A stretch of 24,919 nucleotides of DNA. Source: Verrucomicrobiota bacterium. Its GTDB lineage: Bacteria; Verrucomicrobiota; Verrucomicrobiia; Opitutales; Opitutaceae. The notes below the pieces were generated by a model that did not search any database, had not been told where the DNA came from, and saw only the letters and a program-made list of their open reading frames with translations. Below, in pieces: positions 14,338 through 22,219 of this stretch; the first letter of the stretch is position 1; each line of letters starts with the position of its first letter. The stretch spans positions 1 through 24,919 of the forward strand of contig JAEZDN010000043.1 in NCBI GenBank assembly GCA_023433275.1, read 5' to 3'. The position numbers were made by a program, and so were the translations under genes.

Positions 14338-16755
14338 TCACGCGCGCGGCTGATACGGCGCCGGTAGCGTGAAATCCTTCAGACAGATGGGGCCGCCTTG
14401 GGCGAAAACCAGCGGGTCGGTTCCAGGCACCATGAGCGTGGTCGGAATGCCGGGAGGGGTAAGGGCGGTGAGGTTCAACCGATGGGTGTCCGGGTTCACC
14501 GACCATGCCACCTCGATGCGCCCCGCCGGGGTGTTGAGCTCGCCCGAGGCGTGGGACGTGGCATGGAAGGCGGGCTCGAGGACGATGCTGGTCCAGCCTG
14601 GGGCCGCGGGTTTCACGCCCAGCAAATCGCTGAGGAAAACCGCGGCAGGCCAGCTCGACCAGGCGTGGCAATCGCTGCGGGAGGGGTCGGCCATTTCCTG
14701 CCACGTGGTGAGCCCATTCGCCAGCATCGTCCGCCAAGGCGCGAGCACGTGGGAAAACAGCCGGTCGAGCCGACCGAGGCGGGCCAGCGCCTGCACCAGA
14801 TAAAACCGATACATCAGGGACATGGGCACCAGGTTTGCGTCCCCGCCCAGGCGATGGGCCAGGCGGGCGGCTTGGGCGTCCGTGGGCGCGCCCGCGAGTA
14901 TGGCCAGGGCCTGCGTATGTTCGGTGTGGGGATCGGCCTCGCGGCCGGGGCCCTCATGAAAGCATCCGGCGGCATCGGACCAGGTGGCGCGAATCGCGGC
15001 GCGCAGGTCCGCCTGCAAATCGCGCCAGCGTAGCGCCTCGAAAGGCAGACCCGCTTCGTGATGAAGGATCATCGCGGTTTCGACGGCCACGGCGAAGAGA
15101 GCGGTGAGAAAAGTGGAGGGTGCGCCCGCGGCCGCAAATGGCGCCACCCCTCTGGGCCAACCCGGCACCCAGTCGATCCAAGCCCAGCCATCGATCCGGC
15201 CCACAAAATTTTCCGGCGTGAGGCGGCTGCGGAAGTGACAAAGCACGGCGTCCACCGCGGGCAGGCATTCCCGTACGAACGCCTGATCGGCCTTTCCCTC
15301 CCAGCGCCAATGGTCGCCGAGCATCAGGATCCAATGCAGGGAAAACACGGGAATGACCTGCCGGCCGCGCGCCGGCGCGCGACTGGCCATGAGCCCGCTG
15401 GCGTCGAGGGTCTCGCGATGGAAGAGCAATGCCTGCCGTCCGAGCCGCGTGTCGTTGGCGAGATACTGGCTGCAGAGAGCCTGGAGGCGGGCGTCCCCGA
15501 GGTAGTTGAGTTGCTCGAAATAGGGGCAATCCTCGTAGGTCTCGTGCGCGCACAGCTGCAGCGTCCGGCGACTGGTGGCCCAAAGCGCGGCCGTGTCCGG
15601 ATCAGCGCAATCGAAGCGAGCGTCGAATGATTGCGGAAACGTCGTGAACCGGTGATGGGCGGACCGCAGGGTGACGGGGGTATCGCCGGCGCCGACGATG
15701 ACCTTGAGGTAGCGAAAGGTGCGCCAGTGGAACGGTTCGAAGACGTAATCCCCGCCGGGCAGCACCAACTGATCGACGTAACCGTGCGGCTCGGCGGCCG
15801 CGAGGTCGTCGCGGCGCCCGGATTTTCGCCAGACCGGCGTGCCGTCGTGATTTTCCCAGTGGCCCAGGGCCTCGGCATAGATGAATGCCACGATGCGATC
15901 GCGTCCGCCTTCGAAGGTGAACACCGGGTAGCTGGTGGTCATGGCATCCACCTCCAGCCAGATCTCGCCCGCAGCCCCGGCTTCCAGTTTCCAGGGAAGT
16001 GACGCGGGTGCGCGGGCAATGTACGCGCCGGCAAAGGCGCGGGAGGCCTCGGTGAGCAGGGGAAGGGTTCGGGCATGGAGCCGGTGACTGGGAGCCAGGC
16101 CCCAACCCTGCGTGTGGCTGAGGGCGGCGACCGTCACGGGGGCGGGCCAGTGCGCGGCGTCGAACTCGGGTTCAATCCAGCCAGCCGGGCGCAGGCGCGC
16201 GTCGATCCGGTCGAACGGTCCGAGAAACAGGTGCGCGTCGGGAACCAGGAATTCCATCTGCGGTGACACGGCGTTGTCCGCGATCGCCCGCCATGCTCCC
16301 GGAGTGTCGAGTTCGTCATCGTTCCATTCCTGGACCAGAAATCCCGGGGCCGGGCCGTGCACCTCGCTGAGCGCCCCGTGTTCGCCCCACCAGCGGACCT
16401 CGGCGGCCAGCACGTTGCGGCCCGGGCGGAGCAACGGGGCCAACTCGTAGGTTTCGGCGTGATAGCGCGAGAGCGTGCCCTTCAACGGCCCACGACCCAG
16501 CCGGCGGCCGTTCAACCAGAGGATGTACCGATTGTCGGCGGTCACGACGATGCGCCGGGAGCCGGGCGGGTTGGCCACGTCGAACTCGCGACGAAAGAGC
16601 GCCGTCCGCCAGCCGTCCGGACGTTCCGTGGACGGCCAGACGAAAGCCGCGCGCATCGGCGGCAGGACCCCCGGGAGCACGAGAGCCTCGTGGGCGTCGT
16701 CGCTGGAGGAGGGAAGGGGCAAGCGGTCATCGCCATGTCCGAGGTCGCGACTCAT
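14338..16755 (-). CDS. GH78-type alpha-L-rhamnosidase (six-hairpin glycosidase)
   Basis: The 805-residue enzyme is expected to release terminal alpha-L-rhamnose by an inverting mechanism. N-terminal beta domains (about 40-370) include a carbohydrate-binding-like section with YILWLNGRRLGRGP. The (alpha/alpha)6 catalytic domain follows with the family hallmark EDCPYFEQLNYLGDAR, giving conserved acidic residues Asp409, Glu414 and Asp421. A later TTWQEMADPSRSDCHAW segment carries the likely catalytic base Glu. A C-terminal beta domain closes the protein. There is no signal peptide, so it may act in the cytoplasm on imported oligosaccharides. Its start overlaps the stop of the SUMF1-domain gene by ATGA, so the two are coupled. 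The subfamily sequence YFEQLNYLGD differs from the commoner REERLGWTGD, so substrate specificity could differ from classical rhamnosidases. Confidence 0.85.
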   Translation of the reverse strand: MSRDLGHGDDRLPLPSSSDDAHEALVLPGVLPPMRAAFVWPSTERPDGWRTALFRREFDVANPPGSRRIVVTADNRYILWLNGRRLGRGPLKGTLSRYHAETYELAPLLRPGRNVLAAEVRWWGEHGALSEVHGPAPGFLVQEWNDDELDTPGAWRAIADNAVSPQMEFLVPDAHLFLGPFDRIDARLRPAGWIEPEFDAAHWPAPVTVAALSHTQGWGLAPSHRLHARTLPLLTEASRAFAGAYIARAPASLPWKLEAGAAGEIWLEVDAMTTSYPVFTFEGGRDRIVAFIYAEALGHWENHDGTPVWRKSGRRDDLAAAEPHGYVDQLVLPGGDYVFEPFHWRTFRYLKVIVGAGDTPVTLRSAHHRFTTFPQSFDARFDCADPDTAALWATSRRTLQLCAHETYEDCPYFEQLNYLGDARLQALCSQYLANDTRLGRQALLFHRETLDASGLMASRAPARGRQVIPVFSLHWILMLGDHWRWEGKADQAFVRECLPAVDAVLCHFRSRLTPENFVGRIDGWAWIDWVPGWPRGVAPFAAAGAPSTFLTALFAVAVETAMILHHEAGLPFEALRWRDLQADLRAAIRATWSDAAGCFHEGPGREADPHTEHTQALAILAGAPTDAQAARLAHRLGGDANLVPMSLMYRFYLVQALARLGRLDRLFSHVLAPWRTMLANGLTTWQEMADPSRSDCHAWSSWPAAVFLSDLLGVKPAAPGWTSIVLEPAFHATSHASGELNTPAGRIEVAWSVNPDTHRLNLTALTPPGIPTTLMVPGTDPLVFAQGGPICLKDFTLPAPYQPRA

Positions 16756-17627
16756 GGCGATTGCGGAAGTGCAGCGGGCGCGGCGCTGAGGGCGAGACGA
16801 AAACCCAGGTGCGCGTTCCGATTGGACGGCTTCTCCCGGTTGCGATGGGCCGACTGGCAGTGTTCGCGCTCACTCCCGTGACTGCCGCCACGGCTGACGC
16901 GGCGCATGCCGGTGGCGGGGCCGGTGGGATCGGTGAGGCTGCCGCCGGGATAGAGGGCGTACCAATCCAGGCATAATTCCCACACGTTCCCGTGCATATC
17001 GTGCAGGCCCCAGGCATTGGGTTCCTTCAATCCGACGGAGTGAGTGACGTAAGCGGCGTTGTACTTGTGCCAACCCATTGCGTCCACGTCGCCTGAATAA
17101 AGTCCGGTCATGCCGGCGCGGCAGGCGTATTCCCATTGGGCCTCGGTCGGAAGGGTGTAGACATATCCCGGCGGAAGGCGTCCAGCCTCGCGCTCGCGTT
17201 GGGTGAGCGCCGCGGCGAAGGCGATGGCGTCGGTCCACGACACGTGTTCGACCGGGCGGTCCTCACCCTTCAGATGAGAGGGATTCGAACCCATCACCGC
17301 CTGCCATTGCGCCTGGGTGACCTCGGTGCGCCCGAGCCAGAACGGCCGGCTGATGGTGACGCGGGTGACGGGGCGCTCGCTGTCCGGTCCGCCTGACGCG
17401 GTGCCCATGTCGAACGTGCCGGCCTCGATCCGGCGCATCTCGAGGTTGAGCGACGGAATTGTCAGGTGCGACGCAAATGGATCCGGAGCGGGCGCAGGTG
17501 CAGGGTCCGACCCGGCGCTGGCGGGGACGGCGCCAAGAGACAACGCGAGAACGCAGATGGGGAAGAATCGAAGCGCGCGGCCGCGACCGGTGGAGTGTTG
17601 GTTGGAGGGGATTTCAGGGGTATTCAT
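16752..17627 (-). CDS. Secreted SUMF1/FGE-sulfatase-domain protein, one catalytic Cys missing
   Basis: The 291-residue protein has a signal peptide (hydrophobic stretch about 20-38 ending ASA) and then a complete formylglycine-generating-enzyme-type domain: RIEAGTFDMGT, SRPFWLGRTEVTQAQWQAVMG, PVEHVSWTDAIAFA, LPTEAQWEYACRAG, DMHGNVWELCLDWY and RGGSHGSEREHCQSAHR. In true FGE two cysteines five residues apart bind copper and act on sulfatases. Here the first position is Ser252 and only Cys257 remains, so formylglycine synthesis is unlikely. Such proteins are common in Verrucomicrobiota and Planctomycetota with unknown roles. It is the first gene of a two-gene operon with the rhamnosidase and is divergent from the LacI gene. 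No sulfatase gene is nearby. Confidence 0.88.
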   Translation of the reverse strand: MNTPEIPSNQHSTGRGRALRFFPICVLALSLGAVPASAGSDPAPAPAPDPFASHLTIPSLNLEMRRIEAGTFDMGTASGGPDSERPVTRVTISRPFWLGRTEVTQAQWQAVMGSNPSHLKGEDRPVEHVSWTDAIAFAAALTQREREAGRLPPGYVYTLPTEAQWEYACRAGMTGLYSGDVDAMGWHKYNAAYVTHSVGLKEPNAWGLHDMHGNVWELCLDWYALYPGGSLTDPTGPATGMRRVSRGGSHGSEREHCQSAHRNREKPSNRNAHLGFRLALSAAPAALPQSP

Positions 17628-17699
17628 GAGTGCCCGCGTCGCACGGCGGGGGAGTGGAACTCTGGGAGCGCTGGATCGGCGAGCCCATCGCGGCGAATT

Positions 17700-17711
17700 T
17701 CATCCGGATGA
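17700..17711. promoter_or_regulatory. Candidate LacI-family operator in divergent promoter region
   Basis: TCATCCGGATGA is a perfect 12-bp palindrome with a central CG, the form expected for LacI-family operators. It lies in the 140-bp gap between the SUMF1-domain gene (leftward) and the LacI gene (rightward), 57 bp before the regulator start. Binding is an inference; the palindrome itself is seen directly. Confidence 0.4.
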
Positions 17712-17767
17712 GGAAACCCGAGGGCGCATTGACTTCGTCCTGTTGAAATACTCCTTTCGCTCACCCC

Positions 17768-18799
17768 ATGAACCGCCGGGTCACCCAGAAGGATATCGCG
17801 CGCAGACTCGAACTGGACAAGTCGACGGTCTCGCTGGCGCTGCGCAATCACCCCACGATTGCCGATGCCACGCGGGAAAAGGTGCAGGCGATGGCCCAGC
17901 AGATGGGCTACCGGCCGGACCCGGCGCTGGCGACGCTCTCGCGCCAGCGGTGGGCCGGGCACGAGACGGGCAGCGGGGCGGCGCTGGCCTACCTGATCGA
18001 CAGTCGCATGGAGAACCACGTGATGCATCGGCGGTTTCTGGCGTCGGCGCGCCAGCGCGCCGAGGAGCGCGGTTATTTGCTGCGCGACTTCGACCTGGCG
18101 GACTACACCTCGATCGACGCGGCCAGCCGCGTGCTGCACCATCGCGGCTTCCGCGGCCTGCTGGTGCCCCAGTTTGCGAACACCAAGGGACCGAGCATCC
18201 TCGACCTGCCGGCGGACAATTTCACGGTGGTCTGCCTGGACGTGGGATGGATCGAGGTGCCCTTTCATATTGTCGCGCCCGATACCTTCCGGGCCACGCG
18301 CCTGGTCTGGCGCAAGGTGATCGACCGCGGTTATCGCCGCATCGGCGGTGCGATCTTGTCGCACACCCCGCGGGCGTTCGATGACGCGGCGCGGCTCGGC
18401 GCCTCGACGGTGTCGCAACAGGAATGGCTTCGCCCGCGCGATCGCATTCCGCTGCTCGCGAGCGACCCGCGCGACCGCGAGAGTTTCGTGCGCTGGCTCG
18501 ACCGTTATGATCCGGATGTGGTGATCGGATTCGTCTCGCGCGTGCACGAGTGGATCCTGTCGACGGGCCGGCGCGTGCCGGAGGACATCGGGTTTGCGGC
18601 GCTCTCCGTGGTGACGACGGAGTCGCCGCTCCTTTCGGGCGTGCAGCGGCAGGAGGCGAACATCGGCGCGGTGGGCGTCGATGCCCTGATCGCCGCGATG
18701 AACGAGAACGAATGGGGCTGGCCGGAGCTCCAGCGCAAGCTGCTGGTTGCGCCGCGGTGGAACGAAGGCGCGACGCTGCCGGATCGCTCGGCGCGGTAA
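17768..18799 (+). CDS. LacI-family transcriptional regulator
   Basis: This is a 343-residue DNA-binding regulator. The N-terminal helix-turn-helix (VTQKDIARRLELDKSTVSLALRN, about 5-27) and hinge helix region (TREKVQAMAQQMGYRPD, about 35-51) are typical. The remainder is a periplasmic-binding-protein-like effector domain of usual length. It presumably senses a sugar or sugar derivative released by the neighbouring glycosidases and controls them and possibly the TonB receptor downstream, but neither the effector nor the sign of regulation is readable from sequence. It is divergent from the SUMF1-domain/rhamnosidase operon and upstream of the TonB receptor in the same direction, with 268 bp between containing hairpins. 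The start ATG 17768 fits the family start MxRRVTxKDIA. Confidence 0.95.
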   Translation: MNRRVTQKDIARRLELDKSTVSLALRNHPTIADATREKVQAMAQQMGYRPDPALATLSRQRWAGHETGSGAALAYLIDSRMENHVMHRRFLASARQRAEERGYLLRDFDLADYTSIDAASRVLHHRGFRGLLVPQFANTKGPSILDLPADNFTVVCLDVGWIEVPFHIVAPDTFRATRLVWRKVIDRGYRRIGGAILSHTPRAFDDAARLGASTVSQQEWLRPRDRIPLLASDPRDRESFVRWLDRYDPDVVIGFVSRVHEWILSTGRRVPEDIGFAALSVVTTESPLLSGVQRQEANIGAVGVDALIAAMNENEWGWPELQRKLLVAPRWNEGATLPDRSAR

Positions 18800-18875
18800 C
18801 CCGCGCATTCACGGGGTTCCGCCGATCCGGCACATCCTGTCGCCGCATTTTTCGCAGCGAGCCTCGTTTGTCGGA

Positions 18876-18912
18876 GCGTGGCTGGGCCACGCCCAGCGCG
18901 CACGAGGCGCGC
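18876..18912. repeat. Tandem pair of GC hairpins after the LacI gene
   Basis: A 7-bp stem GCGTGGC-TGG-GCCACGC (18876-18892) is followed by a 6-bp stem GCGCGC with loop ACGAG (18896-18912). The second copy shares GCGCGCACGAGGCGCGCCC with 8072-8090. The pair lies 77 bp after the LacI stop. No T-run follows, so it is better read as a palindromic repeat than as a terminator. Confidence 0.5.
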
Positions 18913-18977
18913 CCTGCACGTCCACGCACCCGCGCGCGGCGACGTCCGGTTCGGCACGCTTAAACAGGATGAAGCCT

Positions 18978-19045
18978 CGCGCCGTTGGCGACGGCGCGGG
19001 CGGGGCATAGCTCAGGGAATCCCGACACCGGTCGGGAGCATTCCC
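18978..19045 (+). promoter_or_regulatory. Structured leader of the TonB-dependent receptor gene
   Basis: Two hairpins precede the receptor. The first is an 8-bp perfect stem with a 5-nt loop (18978-18985 with 18991-18998). The second is a longer interrupted stem: GGGAAT 19015-19020 with ATTCCC 19040-19045, enclosing CCCGAC 19021-19026 with GTCGGG 19031-19036, with a 3-nt bulge on the 3' side. The second ends 22 bp before the ATG. GGGGC just before it could pair with CCCC at 19054-19057, making a larger fold. It may be a regulatory or stabilising 5' UTR; no known riboswitch class is recognised. Confidence 0.4.
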
Positions 19046-19067
19046 CAACCAAACCCCTGTGCGAATC

Positions 19068-22007
19068 ATGCAACACTGTTCGTTTCCGCCTCCGCTCCGC
19101 CTCCTCGCCCTCGCGGCGGTTTTCACCGCTGGCAGCCCGCTGCTCTCGCAAACGGCCGCCCCGGCCCCCAATCAAAACAACGAGCAGGTGCTCGAGCTGG
19201 CGACCTTCGTCGTGAACTCGGAGGACGATGTGGGCTATGCGGCGTCCAGCACCCTCGCCGGCAGCCGGTTGAACACCCAGCTGAAGGATCTCGCGGCGCC
19301 GATCTCGGTTTTCACGAAGGAGCTGCTCGAGGACCTCGGGGCCCTGACGGTGAATGACGCGCTCGAGTTCGCGGTGAACACCGTGACCGATTTCGACCCG
19401 ACCGGAAACGGCATCGTGGAAAACAATTTCCAGACGCGCATGCGCGGCATCGCCGGCGCGGGACGGTCGCGCAACTACATGGCGACCGGCCTGAACGTGG
19501 ATTTCTACAACACGGAGCGCCTCGATTTCTCGCGCGGCCCGAACTCGGTGCTGTTCGGCATCGGCTCGCCGGCCGGCATCATCAACTCCACGACCAAGAG
19601 CGCCCGCATCGGGCGTGACTTCGGCTCGGTCCAGCTGGTGGCCGGCAGCTTCGACGAGCGCCGGGCATCGCTGGACTACAACGCGAGCCTGACGGACAAG
19701 TTCGCCCTCCGCCTGAACTCGCTGTGGCAGGAGAAGGAAGGCTATCGCGACTTCGAGTTCCAGGACAAGCGCGGTGGCGCGATCGCCGGCACGTGGCGCC
19801 CGCTCCAGAAAACCTCGGTGCGCTTCGAGGCGGAGCGCATCGAGGTCGTGGAAAACCGCGCCCGCCCGTGGACGCCGTTTGACGGCTACCTGGCGTGGGA
19901 GGCGGCCGGCCAGCCCGGCGCGCACACCGCCACCACGTGGGGCACCACCCCGGCGGGCACGGTGAACGCGGCCGGCGGCACGATCGTCTTCATGTCCGAC
20001 GGCATTTGGGCCGACCAGTTCGTGTGGAACACCGGCAACCAGCAGTTCCGGTGGTCGCAGGAACGCACGCCGGCCATTCCCGGCCTGAACACGCCGCCGA
20101 ATGTGGTCGATTTCAGCGTGGTGCCGCGCAAGGCCAATCCGCTCGGCGCGGGCGCGCGGAGCAATTCCGACGCCAAGGTCGGCAGCGTGTTCCTCGAGCA
20201 GCAGATCGGTCGCAACCTCGTGGTCGAGCTCGCGGCGTCCAGCGAGTATGAGGAACGCGATGTGGTCTCGCCGATGAACTTCGGCACTTATCGCGTGCGC
20301 AAGGATGCCAACGCCTACCTGCCGGCGTTCAACGCGAATGGCGTGCAGACGGGCATGGTGGCGAATCCGAATTTTGGCCGGACGGTGCTCATCTCCAGCG
20401 GCGGCTTTGGGCAGGACAGCCACATTGCGAACAAGTTTTTCCGCGAGGAGTACCGCGCGACGGCGGCCTACAACCTGAACTTCCGCGAGATCCTCGACGA
20501 CAAGGACGGGTGGGGCCGGATCCTCGGGCATCACCGCCTGGCGGCGTTGTACTCGGAGCGGGGCAGCGAGAGCGAGCGCCGCACCTCGCGCTGGGTGAAT
20601 ACCGATCCGGCCCGCCGGCAGCCCGGATACTTCCACAACGACAACCGCATCTTCTGGGGCAACTATTACGATCCGTTCGCCCGCAACGAGGCGGATCGCG
20701 GCATGCGTGACCCGTTCGCGGATCTCGCGGCCGCGGGCACGCGGCCGGTGGCCAACCAGCCCGGCGTCCGGGTCACCCCGGGCCTGGAGCACCGCATCTG
20801 GCGCTGGAATCGGAACGAGACGACGACGTCGATGTTCGCGATGCAGAATTATTTCTGGGACGACCGCATCGTGGGCCTCTTCGGCTGGCGCAAGGACCGG
20901 GAGGACCTCTACGACTCGACCCAGTCCGTGGAGCCGATCACCGCGGCGGTGCGGGGCTTCACGCGCAATCCGCTGCTGCGGAGCGTGAGTGGCAACACGT
21001 TCACGCGCGGCGTGGTGGTGCATGCCATCAGGAACCGGCTCTCCCTGTACTACAACCAGGCGGACAACTTCCAGGACAACGGCGTGGCGGAGGTGGTCGG
21101 ACCGCTCGGCAACCTCACGCCCATTGGCAATCGTTCCGGCGAGGGCCGGGATGCCGGCGTGAAGTTCTGGATGTTCGACGGCAAGCTCGGCGCCTCGCTC
21201 GGCTGGTATGAGACGGCGGATGCCAACCAAAGCACGTCGATGGACGGCAACTTCTTCGTCTGGGGCGAGGCGATCTGGACGGCGATGGGCCAGACGGTCG
21301 ACTTGGCGGGTGTCGATACGCGCAGTCTCGAGAGCAAGGGCTACGAGCTTGAGCTCACGGCCAACCCGACGCCGCAGATGACGCTTACCTTCAACCTGAA
21401 GAACGCGGACACCGTCACCACCCGCCTCTACCCGTGGGGCCGCGCCTACCTGGCGGCCAATCGCGCGACCTGGCTCAGTGCGAACCAGTCCACGCCGATC
21501 GAGCAACCCGGCGTTCCGGCGGGCTCCACCATCGGCAGCCTCATCCAGCGGCTGGATGACCTGATGGTCGTGTTGACCGCGCCGGAAGGCCGCTCGCCGT
21601 TCCAGGATCGGGAAACGACGGCGAATTTCTTCGGGCGCTATCGCTTCGCGAACGACGGCCCGCTCAAGGGCTTCGCGGTCGGCGCCGGCCTGCAGTACCG
21701 CGGCGGCTCGTTGATCGCCTACCGGACCGAGACGGACAACGCGGCGATCCGCGCCCCCGATTATTACCTCGGCAACGCGATGCTCTCGTACGGCCGCAAG
21801 TTGAACGACAAGCTGCACCTCAAGCTGCAGCTGAACATCGACAACCTGTTCAACCTGCAGACACCGCAGCCGGTCGCAGGCGCCGAGCCCACGGGGGCCA
21901 CGCGGCAGACGTTCGAGGATCTCGGCCAGTTGTACAACGGCGTCGCCTACACCGTGCACCTGCCGGTGCCGCGCACCTATCGCCTGACCGCCACGCTCAG
22001 CTTCTAA
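19068..22007 (+). CDS. TonB-dependent outer-membrane receptor
   Basis: This is a 979-residue outer-membrane transporter. The signal peptide covers about residues 1-28. A TonB-box-like stretch ELATFVVN (about 43-50) precedes the plug domain (about 70-180), with ISVFTKELLEDLGA, MRGI and the RGPNSVLFGIGSPAGIIN block typical of plugs. The rest is a beta-barrel of alternating strands ending in YRLTATLSF with a C-terminal Phe, as in outer-membrane barrels. No N-terminal carboxypeptidase-like or sigma-interacting domain is present, so it is not a classical SusC with anti-sigma signalling. Substrate uptake of oligosaccharides is inferred from its glycosidase neighbours. The start is ATG 19068; an in-frame GTG at 19059 is possible. 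A strong terminator follows the stop. Confidence 0.95.
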   Translation: MQHCSFPPPLRLLALAAVFTAGSPLLSQTAAPAPNQNNEQVLELATFVVNSEDDVGYAASSTLAGSRLNTQLKDLAAPISVFTKELLEDLGALTVNDALEFAVNTVTDFDPTGNGIVENNFQTRMRGIAGAGRSRNYMATGLNVDFYNTERLDFSRGPNSVLFGIGSPAGIINSTTKSARIGRDFGSVQLVAGSFDERRASLDYNASLTDKFALRLNSLWQEKEGYRDFEFQDKRGGAIAGTWRPLQKTSVRFEAERIEVVENRARPWTPFDGYLAWEAAGQPGAHTATTWGTTPAGTVNAAGGTIVFMSDGIWADQFVWNTGNQQFRWSQERTPAIPGLNTPPNVVDFSVVPRKANPLGAGARSNSDAKVGSVFLEQQIGRNLVVELAASSEYEERDVVSPMNFGTYRVRKDANAYLPAFNANGVQTGMVANPNFGRTVLISSGGFGQDSHIANKFFREEYRATAAYNLNFREILDDKDGWGRILGHHRLAALYSERGSESERRTSRWVNTDPARRQPGYFHNDNRIFWGNYYDPFARNEADRGMRDPFADLAAAGTRPVANQPGVRVTPGLEHRIWRWNRNETTTSMFAMQNYFWDDRIVGLFGWRKDREDLYDSTQSVEPITAAVRGFTRNPLLRSVSGNTFTRGVVVHAIRNRLSLYYNQADNFQDNGVAEVVGPLGNLTPIGNRSGEGRDAGVKFWMFDGKLGASLGWYETADANQSTSMDGNFFVWGEAIWTAMGQTVDLAGVDTRSLESKGYELELTANPTPQMTLTFNLKNADTVTTRLYPWGRAYLAANRATWLSANQSTPIEQPGVPAGSTIGSLIQRLDDLMVVLTAPEGRSPFQDRETTANFFGRYRFANDGPLKGFAVGAGLQYRGGSLIAYRTETDNAAIRAPDYYLGNAMLSYGRKLNDKLHLKLQLNIDNLFNLQTPQPVAGAEPTGATRQTFEDLGQLYNGVAYTVHLPVPRTYRLTATLSF

Positions 22008-22038
22008 ACCGCGGAGGAACAACCCTCCGGAACCTTTC

Positions 22039-22071
22039 CGCGGCGGCTTCACTGGCCGCCGCGTTTTGTTT
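22039..22071 (+). terminator. Intrinsic terminator of the TonB receptor gene
   Basis: A perfect 9-bp stem CGCGGCGGC/GCCGCCGCG with a 7-nt loop is followed by TTTTGTTT. It begins 32 bp after the receptor stop. A smaller 6-bp hairpin (22012-22029) precedes it. This is the clearest terminator in the window and implies that the next gene has its own promoter. Confidence 0.92.
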
Positions 22072-22179
22072 GAGTGCAAGGCATAGCAATAAAGCAGCCG
22101 CGCCCACCGGCGCTTCGGGACGACGCCCCGGGGCCACCGGGCGCGCGCGGTTTGACCTGACCGCTGCGACGACGAAAGT

Positions 22180-22189
22180 GAAACGTTCC
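22180..22189. promoter_or_regulatory. Near-palindromic candidate operator upstream of the apiosidase-like gene
   Basis: GAAACGTTCC pairs at four of five positions around a central CG, reminiscent of LacI-family sites such as GAAACGTTTC. It lies 30 bp before the start codon. It does not match the palindrome at 17700-17711, so it may belong to another regulator or be chance. Confidence 0.25.
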
Positions 22190-22219
22190 CGGCAACCATT
22201 ATTAACCCAAGGAACCTCC

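Noticed and set aside
19001..19067. A tRNA-like opening (GGGGCATAGCTCAG) before the TonB receptor
   Set aside because: No matching acceptor 3' strand, T-arm stem or anticodon arm of correct spacing; the following hairpins do not fit a cloverleaf.
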